The position numbers and the translations under genes were made by a program. A DNA stretch of 34,964 nt from Pararhodospirillum photometricum DSM 122. Lineage in GTDB: Bacteria > Pseudomonadota > Alphaproteobacteria > Rhodospirillales > Rhodospirillaceae. The notes beneath the pieces were generated by a model. It was given only the letters and a program-made list of their open reading frames with translations. It ran no database searches and was not told where the DNA came from. The stretch is from positions 3,218,200 to 3,253,163 of the forward strand of contig NC_017059.1 in NCBI RefSeq assembly GCF_000284415.1, given 5' to 3'. This document shows, in pieces, positions 28,399-34,871 of this stretch. Within the stretch, counting starts at the first letter, position 1; each line of letters begins with the position of its first letter.

Positions 28399-28653
28399 AT
28401 GAACTGGGCCTTGGTGATGGTGTGGGGGGCGGTGGTCGCGGCCGCCGTAGCCCTGGGCGTTCACTGGGAGGGGCAAAAAAACCCGCCGGCCCCGGCGCCG
28501 GCCTATCCCTTGCCGGCCCAGCCCCCCGGACGCCTGCCCCTTTTATGGCGTCGCTTCCCCGCAAGGCCCGGGGGGATCTTCCGCGCCGACTCGGGCGACG
28601 CGGGGCCGGTCCAGGCAGGTCGGCAGGGGGGCTGGCCATTTCAGGTTATTTAA
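28399..28653 (+). CDS. Small predicted membrane-anchored protein, function unknown
   Basis: An 84-residue frame starting at ATG 28399 behind a good GGAGG (28388-28392). The N-terminus MNWALVMVWGAVVAAAVALG forms one hydrophobic helix or uncleaved signal anchor. It is followed by a proline-rich linker (NPPAPAPAYPLPAQPP) and a basic tail with arginines and glycines. It sits 66 bases after the proline-rich secreted protein gene on the same strand and may be co-transcribed. There is no known family, and the short length leaves real doubt. Confidence 0.4.
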   Translation: MNWALVMVWGAVVAAAVALGVHWEGQKNPPAPAPAYPLPAQPPGRLPLLWRRFPARPGGIFRADSGDAGPVQAGRQGGWPFQVI

Positions 28654-29233
28654 TTTATTTTAAACCCGATATGAGGGTGATGCGGCTTTTTCTTGACGAT
28701 CCTGACGGCCTCTGATCGTCTGATGGCGCGATCGGCTCGAAACGGGCGGTGTTTCAATAAGATGACCACTTCCCGCCGAGGAGGTGGTGTTGGCCCGGTG
28801 TGTTGTTCGAGCAACAGTTGGTCCAAAACGGTGATGGCCGCGTCCACACACCCATTGAGCTTCCCGCCCCTTCTCATGAAACTTTTGCCACCCCGGCCCT
28901 TCTTAAGTCCCGGGGCCGTGACCTGGGCAGTGGTCACGGGACCACCTCTTTTTTCGGACCCTGCCGCGTGTGCGGCGATCCCGGGCTTTCCAGGAAGCAG
29001 GGATCCAATCCGGAACCGGCGCCCCGGGGGCGGGACGCTGGACCCACCTTGAGAACCGAGCGAGGGATCGACCCCGGCAACGGACCGGGATCCTTTGAGA
29101 GCTTTTTTTGGTCGCGATGCCCAACGCGGGTATCCCGGCGGGAAAGCCAGTCGGACAGAAACGAAAAGAGCCGCGTGGCCTCGGGCCCCGACCAACGGTC
29201 GGGCAGGGGGAAAGCGAGGCAAGGAGACAGCCG
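28654..29233. other. Gene-free stretch upstream of the cell-wall hydrolase gene
   Basis: About 580 bases without a well-supported gene. The left edge is AT-rich. A small hairpin, TGTTG/CAACA with loop TTCGAG, lies at 28801-28816. On the minus strand a 75-codon frame (28877 to 28650) has a protein-like stretch (NGCVDAAITVLDQLLLEQ, then REVVILLKHRPFRADRAI). It lacks a ribosome binding site, and its codon usage is less GC-rich at third positions than true genes here, so it could be a gene remnant. AAGGAGAC at 29221-29228 belongs to the next gene. Confidence 0.35.
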
Positions 29234-29950
29234 ATGAGACTTATCCTGACCGCGCTGATGGCGTTGGTACCAGTGGTGACGATGATGGGATCCGCACAGG
29301 CGGCGACACCACTGATCGACATGATCCGGGGCGGGCGGGCGGAGTTGCCGCAAGACATCCGCATCGCCCCGGGATCGCTGGTCGTGTCGCGCCAGGACAT
29401 GTTGTGCCTGGCCCTCAACGATTACTGGGAGGCTCGCGGCGAATCGCTGCGTGGCCGGGTGGCGGTGGCCCAGGTGGTCTTGAACCGCGCCCGTGACCCC
29501 CGGTTCCCCAAGACGCTCTGCGAGGTGATCGCCGATGAGCGGGGAAGCGGGCTGCATGGATGCCAGTTTTCCTGGTTTTGCGACGGCAGATCCGACGTGC
29601 CCACCGACACCGCCGCGTGGCGATCTTCGGTGCTTCTGGCCTTGTCGGTCCTCAGGCGTGACAACGCCATCAACGATCCCTCGGGCGGGGCCATCTGGTA
29701 TCACAACACCAAGGTCCGGCCCGACTGGTCCCGGCGCGTCGAGCGAACCGTGCGCATCGGCGGCCACATCTTTTACAAGGATCCCCTGGACGCGGGCGCG
29801 ACGCAGGCCGCCCAACGACCACTGGCGTCCGAAACGGATCTGGTGGCGGAGACCAAACCCGTGCCGACGACCTTTGCCGACTGGATCGACGGCTCCCGTC
29901 AAGGCCCCCGCCCCGGGCTTAAACCGTATTACCTAGCAGGCAAGCGATGA
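29234..29950 (+). CDS. Cell-wall hydrolase, SleB/CwlJ (Hydrolase_2) family
   Basis: Predicted lytic-transglycosylase-like enzyme acting on peptidoglycan in the periplasm. The 238-residue protein begins with a signal peptide (MRLILTALMALVPVVTMMGS then AQA). The Hydrolase_2 domain covers about 55-185: YWEARGESLRGRVAVAQVVL has the catalytic glutamate, then NRARDPRFPKTLCEVI, GCQFSWFCDGRSD, and a late AIWYHNTKVRPDW and IGGHIFYK. A polar tail of about 50 residues follows. The start is fixed by AAGGAG. In non-sporulating alphaproteobacteria such proteins are linked to cell-wall remodelling or division. Confidence 0.88.
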   Translation: MRLILTALMALVPVVTMMGSAQAATPLIDMIRGGRAELPQDIRIAPGSLVVSRQDMLCLALNDYWEARGESLRGRVAVAQVVLNRARDPRFPKTLCEVIADERGSGLHGCQFSWFCDGRSDVPTDTAAWRSSVLLALSVLRRDNAINDPSGGAIWYHNTKVRPDWSRRVERTVRIGGHIFYKDPLDAGATQAAQRPLASETDLVAETKPVPTTFADWIDGSRQGPRPGLKPYYLAGKR

Positions 29951-29984
29951 GGCCGGGTCCTTGCCGTTTTTCTCCTCCCCCGGC

Positions 29985-30035
29985 CTGAGGGCTCTGGGGA
30001 GGCTGTGCTTCCCCACCCTTCCTTTTTTCTTCTTT
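29985..30035 (+). terminator. Palindromic repeat copy 6, probable terminator of the hydrolase gene
   Basis: TGGGGAGGC (29995-30003) and GCTTCCCCA (30007-30015) with a TGT loop and one mismatch, followed by CCCTTCCTTTTTTCTTCTTTT. It lies 45 bases downstream of the hydrolase stop. It is a diverged copy of the repeat family with the best T-rich tail of all copies. Confidence 0.75.
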
Positions 30036-30081
30036 TGTGGCCCCCCGGCCCAGGATTGTCGCCTTCTTCCCGAGCCTCCCC

Positions 30082-30110
30082 TTGATCGGGCGCCCCGCGC
30101 GCGGTAGCCT
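30082..30110 (+). promoter_or_regulatory. Candidate promoter of asd
   Basis: TTGATC (30082-30087) and TAGCCT (30105-30110) are separated by 17 bases, about 60 bases upstream of asd. A GAGGCC/GGCCTC hairpin (30125-30140) lies in the presumed leader. Confidence 0.35.
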
Positions 30111-30168
30111 CATGCCCTTTTTGAGAGGCCTGCCGGCCTCGTGACGGGTGGACTGGGAACAAAGTGTC

Positions 30169-31209
30169 ATGGCAATGAGAGCAGACGGATACCGCGTGGC
30201 GGTGGTCGGGGCAACGGGCAACGTCGGCCGCGAAATGCTGACCATCCTCGACGAGCGCGCCTTTCCGGTGAAGGAAGTGGTCGCGCTGGCGTCGTCGCGG
30301 TCTGTCGGACGCGAGGTGTCGTTCGGGGAAGACGCGGTGCTCAAGGTGCGCGACCTCGCGACCTTCGACTTCACCGGGGTCGATATCGCCCTCAGTTCGC
30401 CGGGCGCCAAGGTGTCGGCGGCGTTCGCCCCCCGGGCGGCGGCGGCGGGCTGCGTGGTGATCGACAACACCAGCCACTTTCGCATGGATCCCGATGTGCC
30501 GCTGGTGGTGCCCGAGGTCAATCCCGAGGCCATCGCCCGCTTTCGCAAGCGCCACATCATCGCCAACCCGAATTGCTCGACCATCCAGATGGTGGTGGCT
30601 CTCAAGCCCTTGCATGACGCCTTCAAGATCAAGCGGGTCGTGGTCAGCACGTATCAATCCGTATCGGGCGCCGGCAAGGAGGCGATGGACGAGCTGTTCA
30701 ATCAGACCAAGGGAATCTACGTGAACCAGCCGGCCACCGATTTCCAGGAGATCTTTACCAAGCAGATCGCCTTCAACGTCATTCCCCACATCGACGTCTT
30801 CATGGACGACGGCGCGACTAAGGAAGAGTGGAAGATGGCGGTCGAGACCAACAAGATTCTCGATCCCGATATTCGGGTGCACGCCAACTGTGCCCGCGTG
30901 CCGGTGTTCTGCGGCCACTCGGAATATGTGAGCATCGAGACGGAACAGCCGATCACCGACGCCGCCGCCCGGAAGGTGCTCCAAAACGCGCCCGGCATCG
31001 TGGTCGTCGATCACCGCGCCAACGAAGGCTATGTCACCCCCGTGGAATGTGCCGGCGAGGATGCGGTGTATGTGTCGCGTCTGCGCAAGGATCGCACCGT
31101 GGACAATGGCCTGTCGTTCTGGTGCGTGGCCGATAACCTGCGCAAGGGCGCCGCGCTCAACGCGGTGCAGATCGCCGAGGTTCTGGCGCGCGATTATCTC
31201 GACGCCTGA
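30169..31209 (+). CDS. asd: Aspartate-semialdehyde dehydrogenase
   Basis: Reduces aspartyl phosphate to aspartate semialdehyde with NADPH, the branch-point step to lysine, diaminopimelate, methionine and threonine. The 346-residue protein has the Rossmann motif VAVVGATGNVGREML (10-24), SSPGAKVS, VIDNTSHFRMDPDVPLVVPE, the catalytic C136 in NPNCSTIQMVVALKP, VVVSTYQSVSGAGKEAMDEL and a late CGHSEYVSIE. ATG at 30169 is chosen; a second ATG at 30175 and an upstream GTG at 30148 are possible, and the ribosome binding site is weak for all of them. It is convergent with gpt, with a palindromic repeat in the 43-base gap. Confidence 0.94.
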   Translation: MAMRADGYRVAVVGATGNVGREMLTILDERAFPVKEVVALASSRSVGREVSFGEDAVLKVRDLATFDFTGVDIALSSPGAKVSAAFAPRAAAAGCVVIDNTSHFRMDPDVPLVVPEVNPEAIARFRKRHIIANPNCSTIQMVVALKPLHDAFKIKRVVVSTYQSVSGAGKEAMDELFNQTKGIYVNQPATDFQEIFTKQIAFNVIPHIDVFMDDGATKEEWKMAVETNKILDPDIRVHANCARVPVFCGHSEYVSIETEQPITDAAARKVLQNAPGIVVVDHRANEGYVTPVECAGEDAVYVSRLRKDRTVDNGLSFWCVADNLRKGAALNAVQIAEVLARDYLDA

Positions 31210-31216
31210 TTGACAA

Positions 31217-31252
31217 AAGAAGGCTGGGGAGGCGGGCCTCCCCAGACCCCTG
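31217..31252 (-). terminator. Palindromic repeat copy 7, terminator between convergent asd and gpt
   Basis: Perfect arms CTGGGGAGGC (31224-31233) and GCCTCCCCAG (31236-31245). On the minus strand they are followed by CCTTCTTTTGTC, fitting a terminator for gpt. It fills nearly the whole 43-base gap between the two stop codons. Confidence 0.8.
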
Positions 31253-31789
31253 TTACAGGTCCAAGTGGCGCTCGGCCGGGGCCGGGCCAAGGTCTTTTTG
31301 CTGGCGGACCAGTGGTTCGTTGGGCTGAAGGTCGGCGTCCCAGGGGAAGAGCAGCCACACATCCTGGCGCACCGCCACGACAAAGCTGTCCACCTCGGCT
31401 TGGCCCTCGGGCTTGGCATACACGGTGGCCATGTGCGCCTTGGGCAGCATCTTGCGCACCGCTCGGGCGGTGACGCCGCTGTCCACAAGGTCGTCAATGA
31501 CCAGCCATCCCTCCCCGTCGCCGACCAGGGCGCGGTTGAGGTCCTTCAGGACTTTGACCTCGCCTTGGGAGCGGTCGTCGTAGGAGGCGACGCCGACGCT
31601 CTCCACAACGCGGATGTCGAGTTCGCGGGCAATGATCGAGCTGGGGATCAGGCCGCCGCGGGTCACGGCGACGATGCCCTTGAAGGGGCCGCGGCTCATC
31701 AGGCGGTGGGCCAGCGCGCGGGAGTCGCGATGGAACAATTCCCAGGCGATGGGAATGTAAAGGGCGCTGGTATAGTCCCTGGTCTGCAT
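31253..31789 (-). CDS. gpt: Xanthine phosphoribosyltransferase
   Basis: Salvages xanthine and guanine to their nucleotides using PRPP. The 178-residue protein matches Gpt: an N-terminal YIPIAWELFHRDSRALAHRL, GIVAVTRGGLIPSSIIAREL, SYDDRSQGEVKVLKDL, the PRPP loop WLVIDDLVDSGVTARAVRKM, and a late AKPEGQAEVDSFVV with QDVWLLFPWD. It is about 25 residues longer than E. coli Gpt, mostly a C-terminal tail. ATG at 31789 (MQTRDYTS) is chosen because upstream codons run into the palindromic repeat and look non-coding. The ribosome binding site is weak. Confidence 0.9.
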   Translation of the reverse strand: MQTRDYTSALYIPIAWELFHRDSRALAHRLMSRGPFKGIVAVTRGGLIPSSIIARELDIRVVESVGVASYDDRSQGEVKVLKDLNRALVGDGEGWLVIDDLVDSGVTARAVRKMLPKAHMATVYAKPEGQAEVDSFVVAVRQDVWLLFPWDADLQPNEPLVRQQKDLGPAPAERHLDL

Positions 31790-31868
31790 GGTGGGGTCCG
31801 TCTGTGCGTGGAAACGGGGGCGAGCAATCTTTCTTTTTAGCCCGATCCCTTGCTGGGGGGGAATAAAA

Positions 31869-31985
31869 AAGGGAAGGCTGGGGAGGCGGGCCTCCCCAGA
31901 CCCCACGGTCCCGCTGGCCCTTCACCTTGAGGGAGGCCCCAGGATTGGAGGGGTCTGGGGAGGCCCGCCTCCCCAGCCTTCCCTT
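31869..31985. repeat. Two palindromic repeat copies (8 and 9) in perfect inverted arrangement
   Basis: The 36 bases 31869-31904 and the 36 bases 31950-31985 are exact reverse complements. Each contains the full CTGGGGAGGC / GCCTCCCCAG core (31878-31899 and 31955-31976) with its purine or pyrimidine side facing outward. They flank 45 bases (31905-31949). The block lies between divergent gpt (start 31789) and the gamma-glutamyltranspeptidase-like gene (start 32093). Each outward face ends in a T-rich tail pointing at the nearby gene start, so neither copy is at a gene end. The pair could form one large cruciform or two separate hairpins. Confidence 0.9.
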
Positions 31986-32092
31986 CCCCTTCATTACTCA
32001 CTGGAAACCCCGCGAAAGACTGGACGCGCTCGGGCCGCTCGGAGACACTCGGCGCCAAGACAAAGGCGAGCAAGGAGGGAGAAAATGCGACC

Positions 32093-33715
32093 ATGCTGAC
32101 CTCCAGGGTGTCACGGCGGGGCTTGGTGACGGCCCCCCATCATCTGGCGGCCCAGGCGGGCCTCGCGGTGCTGCGCGAGGGGGGCAACGCCATCGAGGCG
32201 GCGGTGGCCGCTGCGGCCACGGCGGCGGTGGTGTGTCCGCATCGCGCCAGCCTGGGGGGGGATGGTGTCTGGATGATCCATGAGCCCGGACGGCCCCCGG
32301 TGTCCATTGATGCCGGCGGCGCCGCCGGAGCCGGCGTGACCGCCGCCGCCCTGCGGGCCCGGGGCTTGACCCGGATTCCCGCTCAAGGCCCCGATGCCGG
32401 CTGTACCGTCGCCGGCTGTCTCTCAGGCTGGCAATCGGCCCTTGATCTCTCGTCGCGCTGGGGGGGCACCTTGCCGCTGGCCCGCTTGTTGGCCGAGGCT
32501 ATCGACCACGCCCAGGGGGGCGTGCCCGTGGCCCCCGAGCAGGAACGCTGCTTGCGGCGCATGCTGGGCGGGTTGAAGGATCAGCCGGGGTTTTGTCCGC
32601 GCTTCCTGGATGCCGAGGGCCGAGTGCCCCGGGCCGGAAGTCTGGTGAGCCAGCCGGCCCTGGCCCGCACCTTGGAAAGCCTGGCGGGCGAGGGACTGGA
32701 CGGGTTTTATCGCGGCAGCCTGGGCCAGCGGGTGGCCGCTGATCTGCGAACCTGTGGGGCGTTGGTCGGGGCGGGGGACTTGGCACGCCATCGCCCGGTG
32801 CGCCGCCGGCCGCTCGCCCTGGCCTTGGGGATCGACGGTCCCGTGGTCTGGGTCCCGCCGCCCCCCACTCAGGGGTTGGCCACCTTGATCTTGCTGGGCA
32901 TCTTTCAGCGCGCCCAGGGGCGGGGGCCGGACGATCCGGCCTTCGTCCAGTCCTTGAGCAACGCCGCCTTGATTGCCGCGCGCATCCGCGACACCCGCCT
33001 GGGCGATCCCCGGGCCATGGGCGTCCACGCCTCCACCTATCTCTCGGCGCGCATTTTGGATGATTTCGCCCTGGGCTTGGATCCCACGTCGCCCGGGGTC
33101 TTGCTCACCGGAGAGGGCGAGGGCACGCGAGGTGTTCTCCCAGAGGGCGAAGGCTTCTGGATTGGCGCCGCCGATCGGGAGGGCCGGGTGGTCAGTTACA
33201 CCCAAGGCCTGGGCCGGGGGTTCGGCTCGGGGCTGGTCCTGCCCGAGACCGGGCTGGTCTGGCATGGGCATGGCGCCGCCTTTACCCTCGGCGACGAGGG
33301 GCCCACCGCCCTGGCGCCCGGCCGCAAGCCGCTCCACCCCCTGACCCCGACCCTGGCCCGCCTGCGAGATGGTCGGGTCCTGGCGCTGGGGGCCATGGGC
33401 GGATTGGCGCAGCCCCTGATCTTGGCCGGCGTGTTCGCCCGGGCGGTCTTGTTCGGCCAGGACCTGCAAGCCGCGATCACCGCGCCGCGCTGGCGGCTCG
33501 ATGGCCCGGGGCCGGGACGTGGCGTCAGTCTGTTTGGCGAAAACCGCCTGTCGCCGGCCATGGTCGCCGGCCTGCGAACGATGGGATACACCGTGACCTT
33601 GGGCGATCCGTTCGACGAAGGGGTCGGGCAGGCCGGCGGCCTCATCGCGCACCCGGACGGGACCTTGGAGGGCGCCATGGATCCCCGAGGCGATGGCACT
33701 GTGGCGACGTGGTGA
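32093..33715 (+). CDS. Gamma-glutamyltranspeptidase-like protein, probably lacking the catalytic threonine
   Basis: A 540-residue member of the GGT/Ntn-hydrolase family covering both subunit regions: AVLREGGNAIEAAVAAAATA and LGGDGVWMIHEPGRPPVSID at the N-terminus, VAGCLSGWQSALDLS, PPPPTQGLATLILLG, and in the second half VSYTQGLGRGFGSGLVLPET, PGRKPLHPLTPTLA and DPRGDGTVATW. In active enzymes a Thr (TTH motif) begins the small subunit just before V-V-D-x-x-G. Here that region reads EGEGFWIGAADREGRVVSY, with G354 at the expected place. The usual substrate arginine (D-F-R-E) is also replaced (SIDAGGAAG). There is no signal peptide. It may be an unprocessed pseudoenzyme or have an altered role. 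Confidence 0.82.
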   Translation: MLTSRVSRRGLVTAPHHLAAQAGLAVLREGGNAIEAAVAAAATAAVVCPHRASLGGDGVWMIHEPGRPPVSIDAGGAAGAGVTAAALRARGLTRIPAQGPDAGCTVAGCLSGWQSALDLSSRWGGTLPLARLLAEAIDHAQGGVPVAPEQERCLRRMLGGLKDQPGFCPRFLDAEGRVPRAGSLVSQPALARTLESLAGEGLDGFYRGSLGQRVAADLRTCGALVGAGDLARHRPVRRRPLALALGIDGPVVWVPPPPTQGLATLILLGIFQRAQGRGPDDPAFVQSLSNAALIAARIRDTRLGDPRAMGVHASTYLSARILDDFALGLDPTSPGVLLTGEGEGTRGVLPEGEGFWIGAADREGRVVSYTQGLGRGFGSGLVLPETGLVWHGHGAAFTLGDEGPTALAPGRKPLHPLTPTLARLRDGRVLALGAMGGLAQPLILAGVFARAVLFGQDLQAAITAPRWRLDGPGPGRGVSLFGENRLSPAMVAGLRTMGYTVTLGDPFDEGVGQAGGLIAHPDGTLEGAMDPRGDGTVATW

Positions 33716-33743
33716 TGGCGCCGCGGCGTCGTGGCAAAGGTCC

Positions 33744-33758
33744 GAGGGGTCTGGGGAG
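33744..33758 (+). repeat. Palindromic repeat copy 10, truncated
   Basis: GAGGGGTCTGGGGAG matches the left 15 bases of plus-oriented copies and then stops abruptly at a sequence beginning TTGTATAGACCGG. The missing right half is not found nearby in the right orientation. Its place, 28 bases after the GGT-like gene stop, is where other genes carry a complete copy as terminator. Confidence 0.75.
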
Positions 33759-33910
33759 TTGTATAGACCGGAGATATCTCTGACAGGTGTACGAAGACAT
33801 GTCTGACACTTTCGGCAAACCGATACGGGAGCATTGCGATGCCGTAGCAATCAAGCCGTGGGGGGCGCTGGTCGTAAAAGGCACCGAACTGATCACCGCA
33901 TCGTGCCCCG
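33759..33910. mobile_element. Remnant resembling an insertion-sequence end (IS481-like, tentative)
   Basis: Directly after the truncated repeat comes a sequence unlike its neighbours, with two 16-base direct repeats 23 bases apart: GGAGATATCTCTGACA (33770-33785) and GAAGACATGTCTGACA (33793-33808). They match at 13 of 16 positions and each contains a small palindrome. Paired sites of this kind near an end are typical of transposase binding sites, and the sequence style recalls IS481-family ends. No transposase gene remains, and the minus-strand frames through it are not recognisable. An operator for a regulator is the alternative. Confidence 0.35.
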
Positions 33911-34081
33911 TCACCAGGGCGGCCCCGGCGCTTCACGCACAGCCAGCGCCCAGCGGATCACCGGGTCACTCTCAACCCGGTAGGAGGCCACCGCCCCCAC
34001 CACCGCCCCCGGCGTCGCCGCAATCGCACCGGCATGCGTCTCGCTGAACTGATCCGTCAGCAAAAACTCATCAAGGATCAT
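33911..34081 (-). pseudogene. Short ORF, probably a 3'-truncated gene
   Basis: A 56-codon minus-strand frame starting MILDEFLLTDQFSETHAGAI and ending REAPGPPW. It has GC-rich codon usage like real genes here. Its style recalls the N-terminus of a longer family (D-E-F-L, then x-H-A-x-x-I-A-A-x-P, D-P-V-I-R), but I cannot name it with certainty. It stops next to the presumed insertion-sequence remnant, as expected for a gene cut by an insertion. AGGAGG (34125-34120) lies too far from the ATG but five bases before an in-frame CTG, which would add ten residues (VTDTHRAGRP), so translation may start at CTG 34114. Confidence 0.4.
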
Positions 34082-34147
34082 GGGGCGCCCCGCTCTGTGG
34101 GTGTCTGTGACCAGGGAAACCTCCTGAAGAAGCCGAAAAAAAAGAGA

Positions 34148-34190
34148 AAGAAAGGCCGGGGAGGCTCGCCTCCCCAGACCCCTCGTTCCG
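34148..34190 (-). repeat. Palindromic repeat copy 11
   Basis: GGGGAGGC (34158-34165) and GCCTCCCC (34168-34175) with a TC loop and the ACCCCTCG extension. On the minus strand the hairpin is followed by TTTCTTTCTCTTTTTTTTC, an excellent terminator tail, placed just upstream of the truncated ORF. It could therefore stop transcription that comes leftwards from the CRISPR array. Confidence 0.8.
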
Positions 34191-34281
34191 TTTGGTTCTT
34201 CAGGCCCGGCCGAGCCGCATACAAAAAGGAGGCAGAGGGCGTCTCCGTCACAACACCCGGACCGCAGACCATCCCCGTTTC

Positions 34282-34615
34282 AGGTTCATCCCTGCGCATG
34301 CAGGGGATACGGGGCGAAGGGGACCAAGACGATGTCCGACAGGGGTTCATCCCTGCGCATGCAGGGGATACGTGTGATAGCCATATCCAATACCCCCTAT
34401 TAGGGGTTCATCCCTGCGCATGCAGGGGATACGCTGCGGCATACCCTGGGGGGCGCACCCCCGAGGGTTCATCCCTGCGCATGCAGGGGATACATTGCTT
34501 GGTTCCCCGAGACCAGGGCCGCAGAGGGTTCATCCCTGCGCATGCAGGGGATACCAGACGCGACCACGCCGTCGCCGCCGTCGCAGCGGTTCATCCCTGC
34601 GCATGCAGGGGATAC
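34282..34615 (-). CRISPR. CRISPR array, six repeats and five spacers, type I-E-like repeat
   Basis: Six identical 28-base repeats lie at 34283-34310, 34344-34371, 34405-34432, 34466-34493, 34527-34554 and 34588-34615, with a strict 61-base period and five different 33-base spacers. If one more base is counted on the left (A, G, G, G, G, C), the layout becomes the I-E standard of 29-base repeats and 32-base spacers. The stem is CCCTGC/GCAGGG around GCAT. Read on the minus strand the repeat begins GTATCCCC and ends GGGATGAACC, close to the E. coli-type handle GGGATAAACC, so I assign minus-strand transcription with the newest spacer on the right. No cas gene is in the window. All repeats are intact, suggesting a short and rather recent array. 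Confidence 0.95.
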
Positions 34616-34760
34616 CCTCATTGTAAGGGATTGACCCGAATGAGGGATTGCATCAAGGACTTTCAGCGTTCTTGGGGGGTGTTGTCAAGGGGGCAATGGT
34701 GAGGTGTTTTACAAAGGGGGGAAAGGGGGAAGGAAAGGATCGGGAGGGAGTGCTGCGCGT
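34616..34760 (-). promoter_or_regulatory. Presumed CRISPR leader
   Basis: If the array is read on the minus strand, the leader is this segment. On that strand it holds a perfect TTGACA (34688-34683), about 70 bases before the first repeat, with only a weak -10 (GAAAGT/TGAAAG around 34665-34659). Next to the first repeat there is a short inverted repeat, CCCTCATTCGGG / CAATGAGG (34616-34649). Pyrimidine-rich and C-rich runs dominate further right. The opposite flank (34191-34281) lacks a comparable promoter. Confidence 0.4.
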
Positions 34761-34871
34761 TTATTTTATAGGATATCCTGCGCCATATCTTGAGCGGCAA
34801 GCGGCCTTTGAGTGTCTGAAGGCGCTGGAGTGAGCTGGTGGGGGAACAGCTTGCGGCATCCCTCCCTTAAC
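34761..34871. other. Short AT-rich stretch right of the CRISPR leader
   Basis: Contains TTTATTTTATAGGATATCC around 34759-34779 and a GGATATCC palindrome. No gene with a ribosome binding site is visible on either strand up to the next palindromic repeat. Confidence 0.4.

Noticed and set aside
30125..30140. GAGGCC/GGCCTC hairpin before asd as a terminator
   Set aside because: No T tract follows on either strand; it is only noted as a possible leader structure.
34034..34702. A 222-codon plus-strand frame running through the CRISPR array
   Set aside because: It repeatedly translates the repeat (RMQGI, PAHAGD, HPCACRGY); this is the well-known false ORF type produced by I-E repeats.
34648..34833. 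A 61-codon plus-strand frame right of the CRISPR array
   Set aside because: No ribosome binding site and no protein-like composition, and it lies in the presumed leader.
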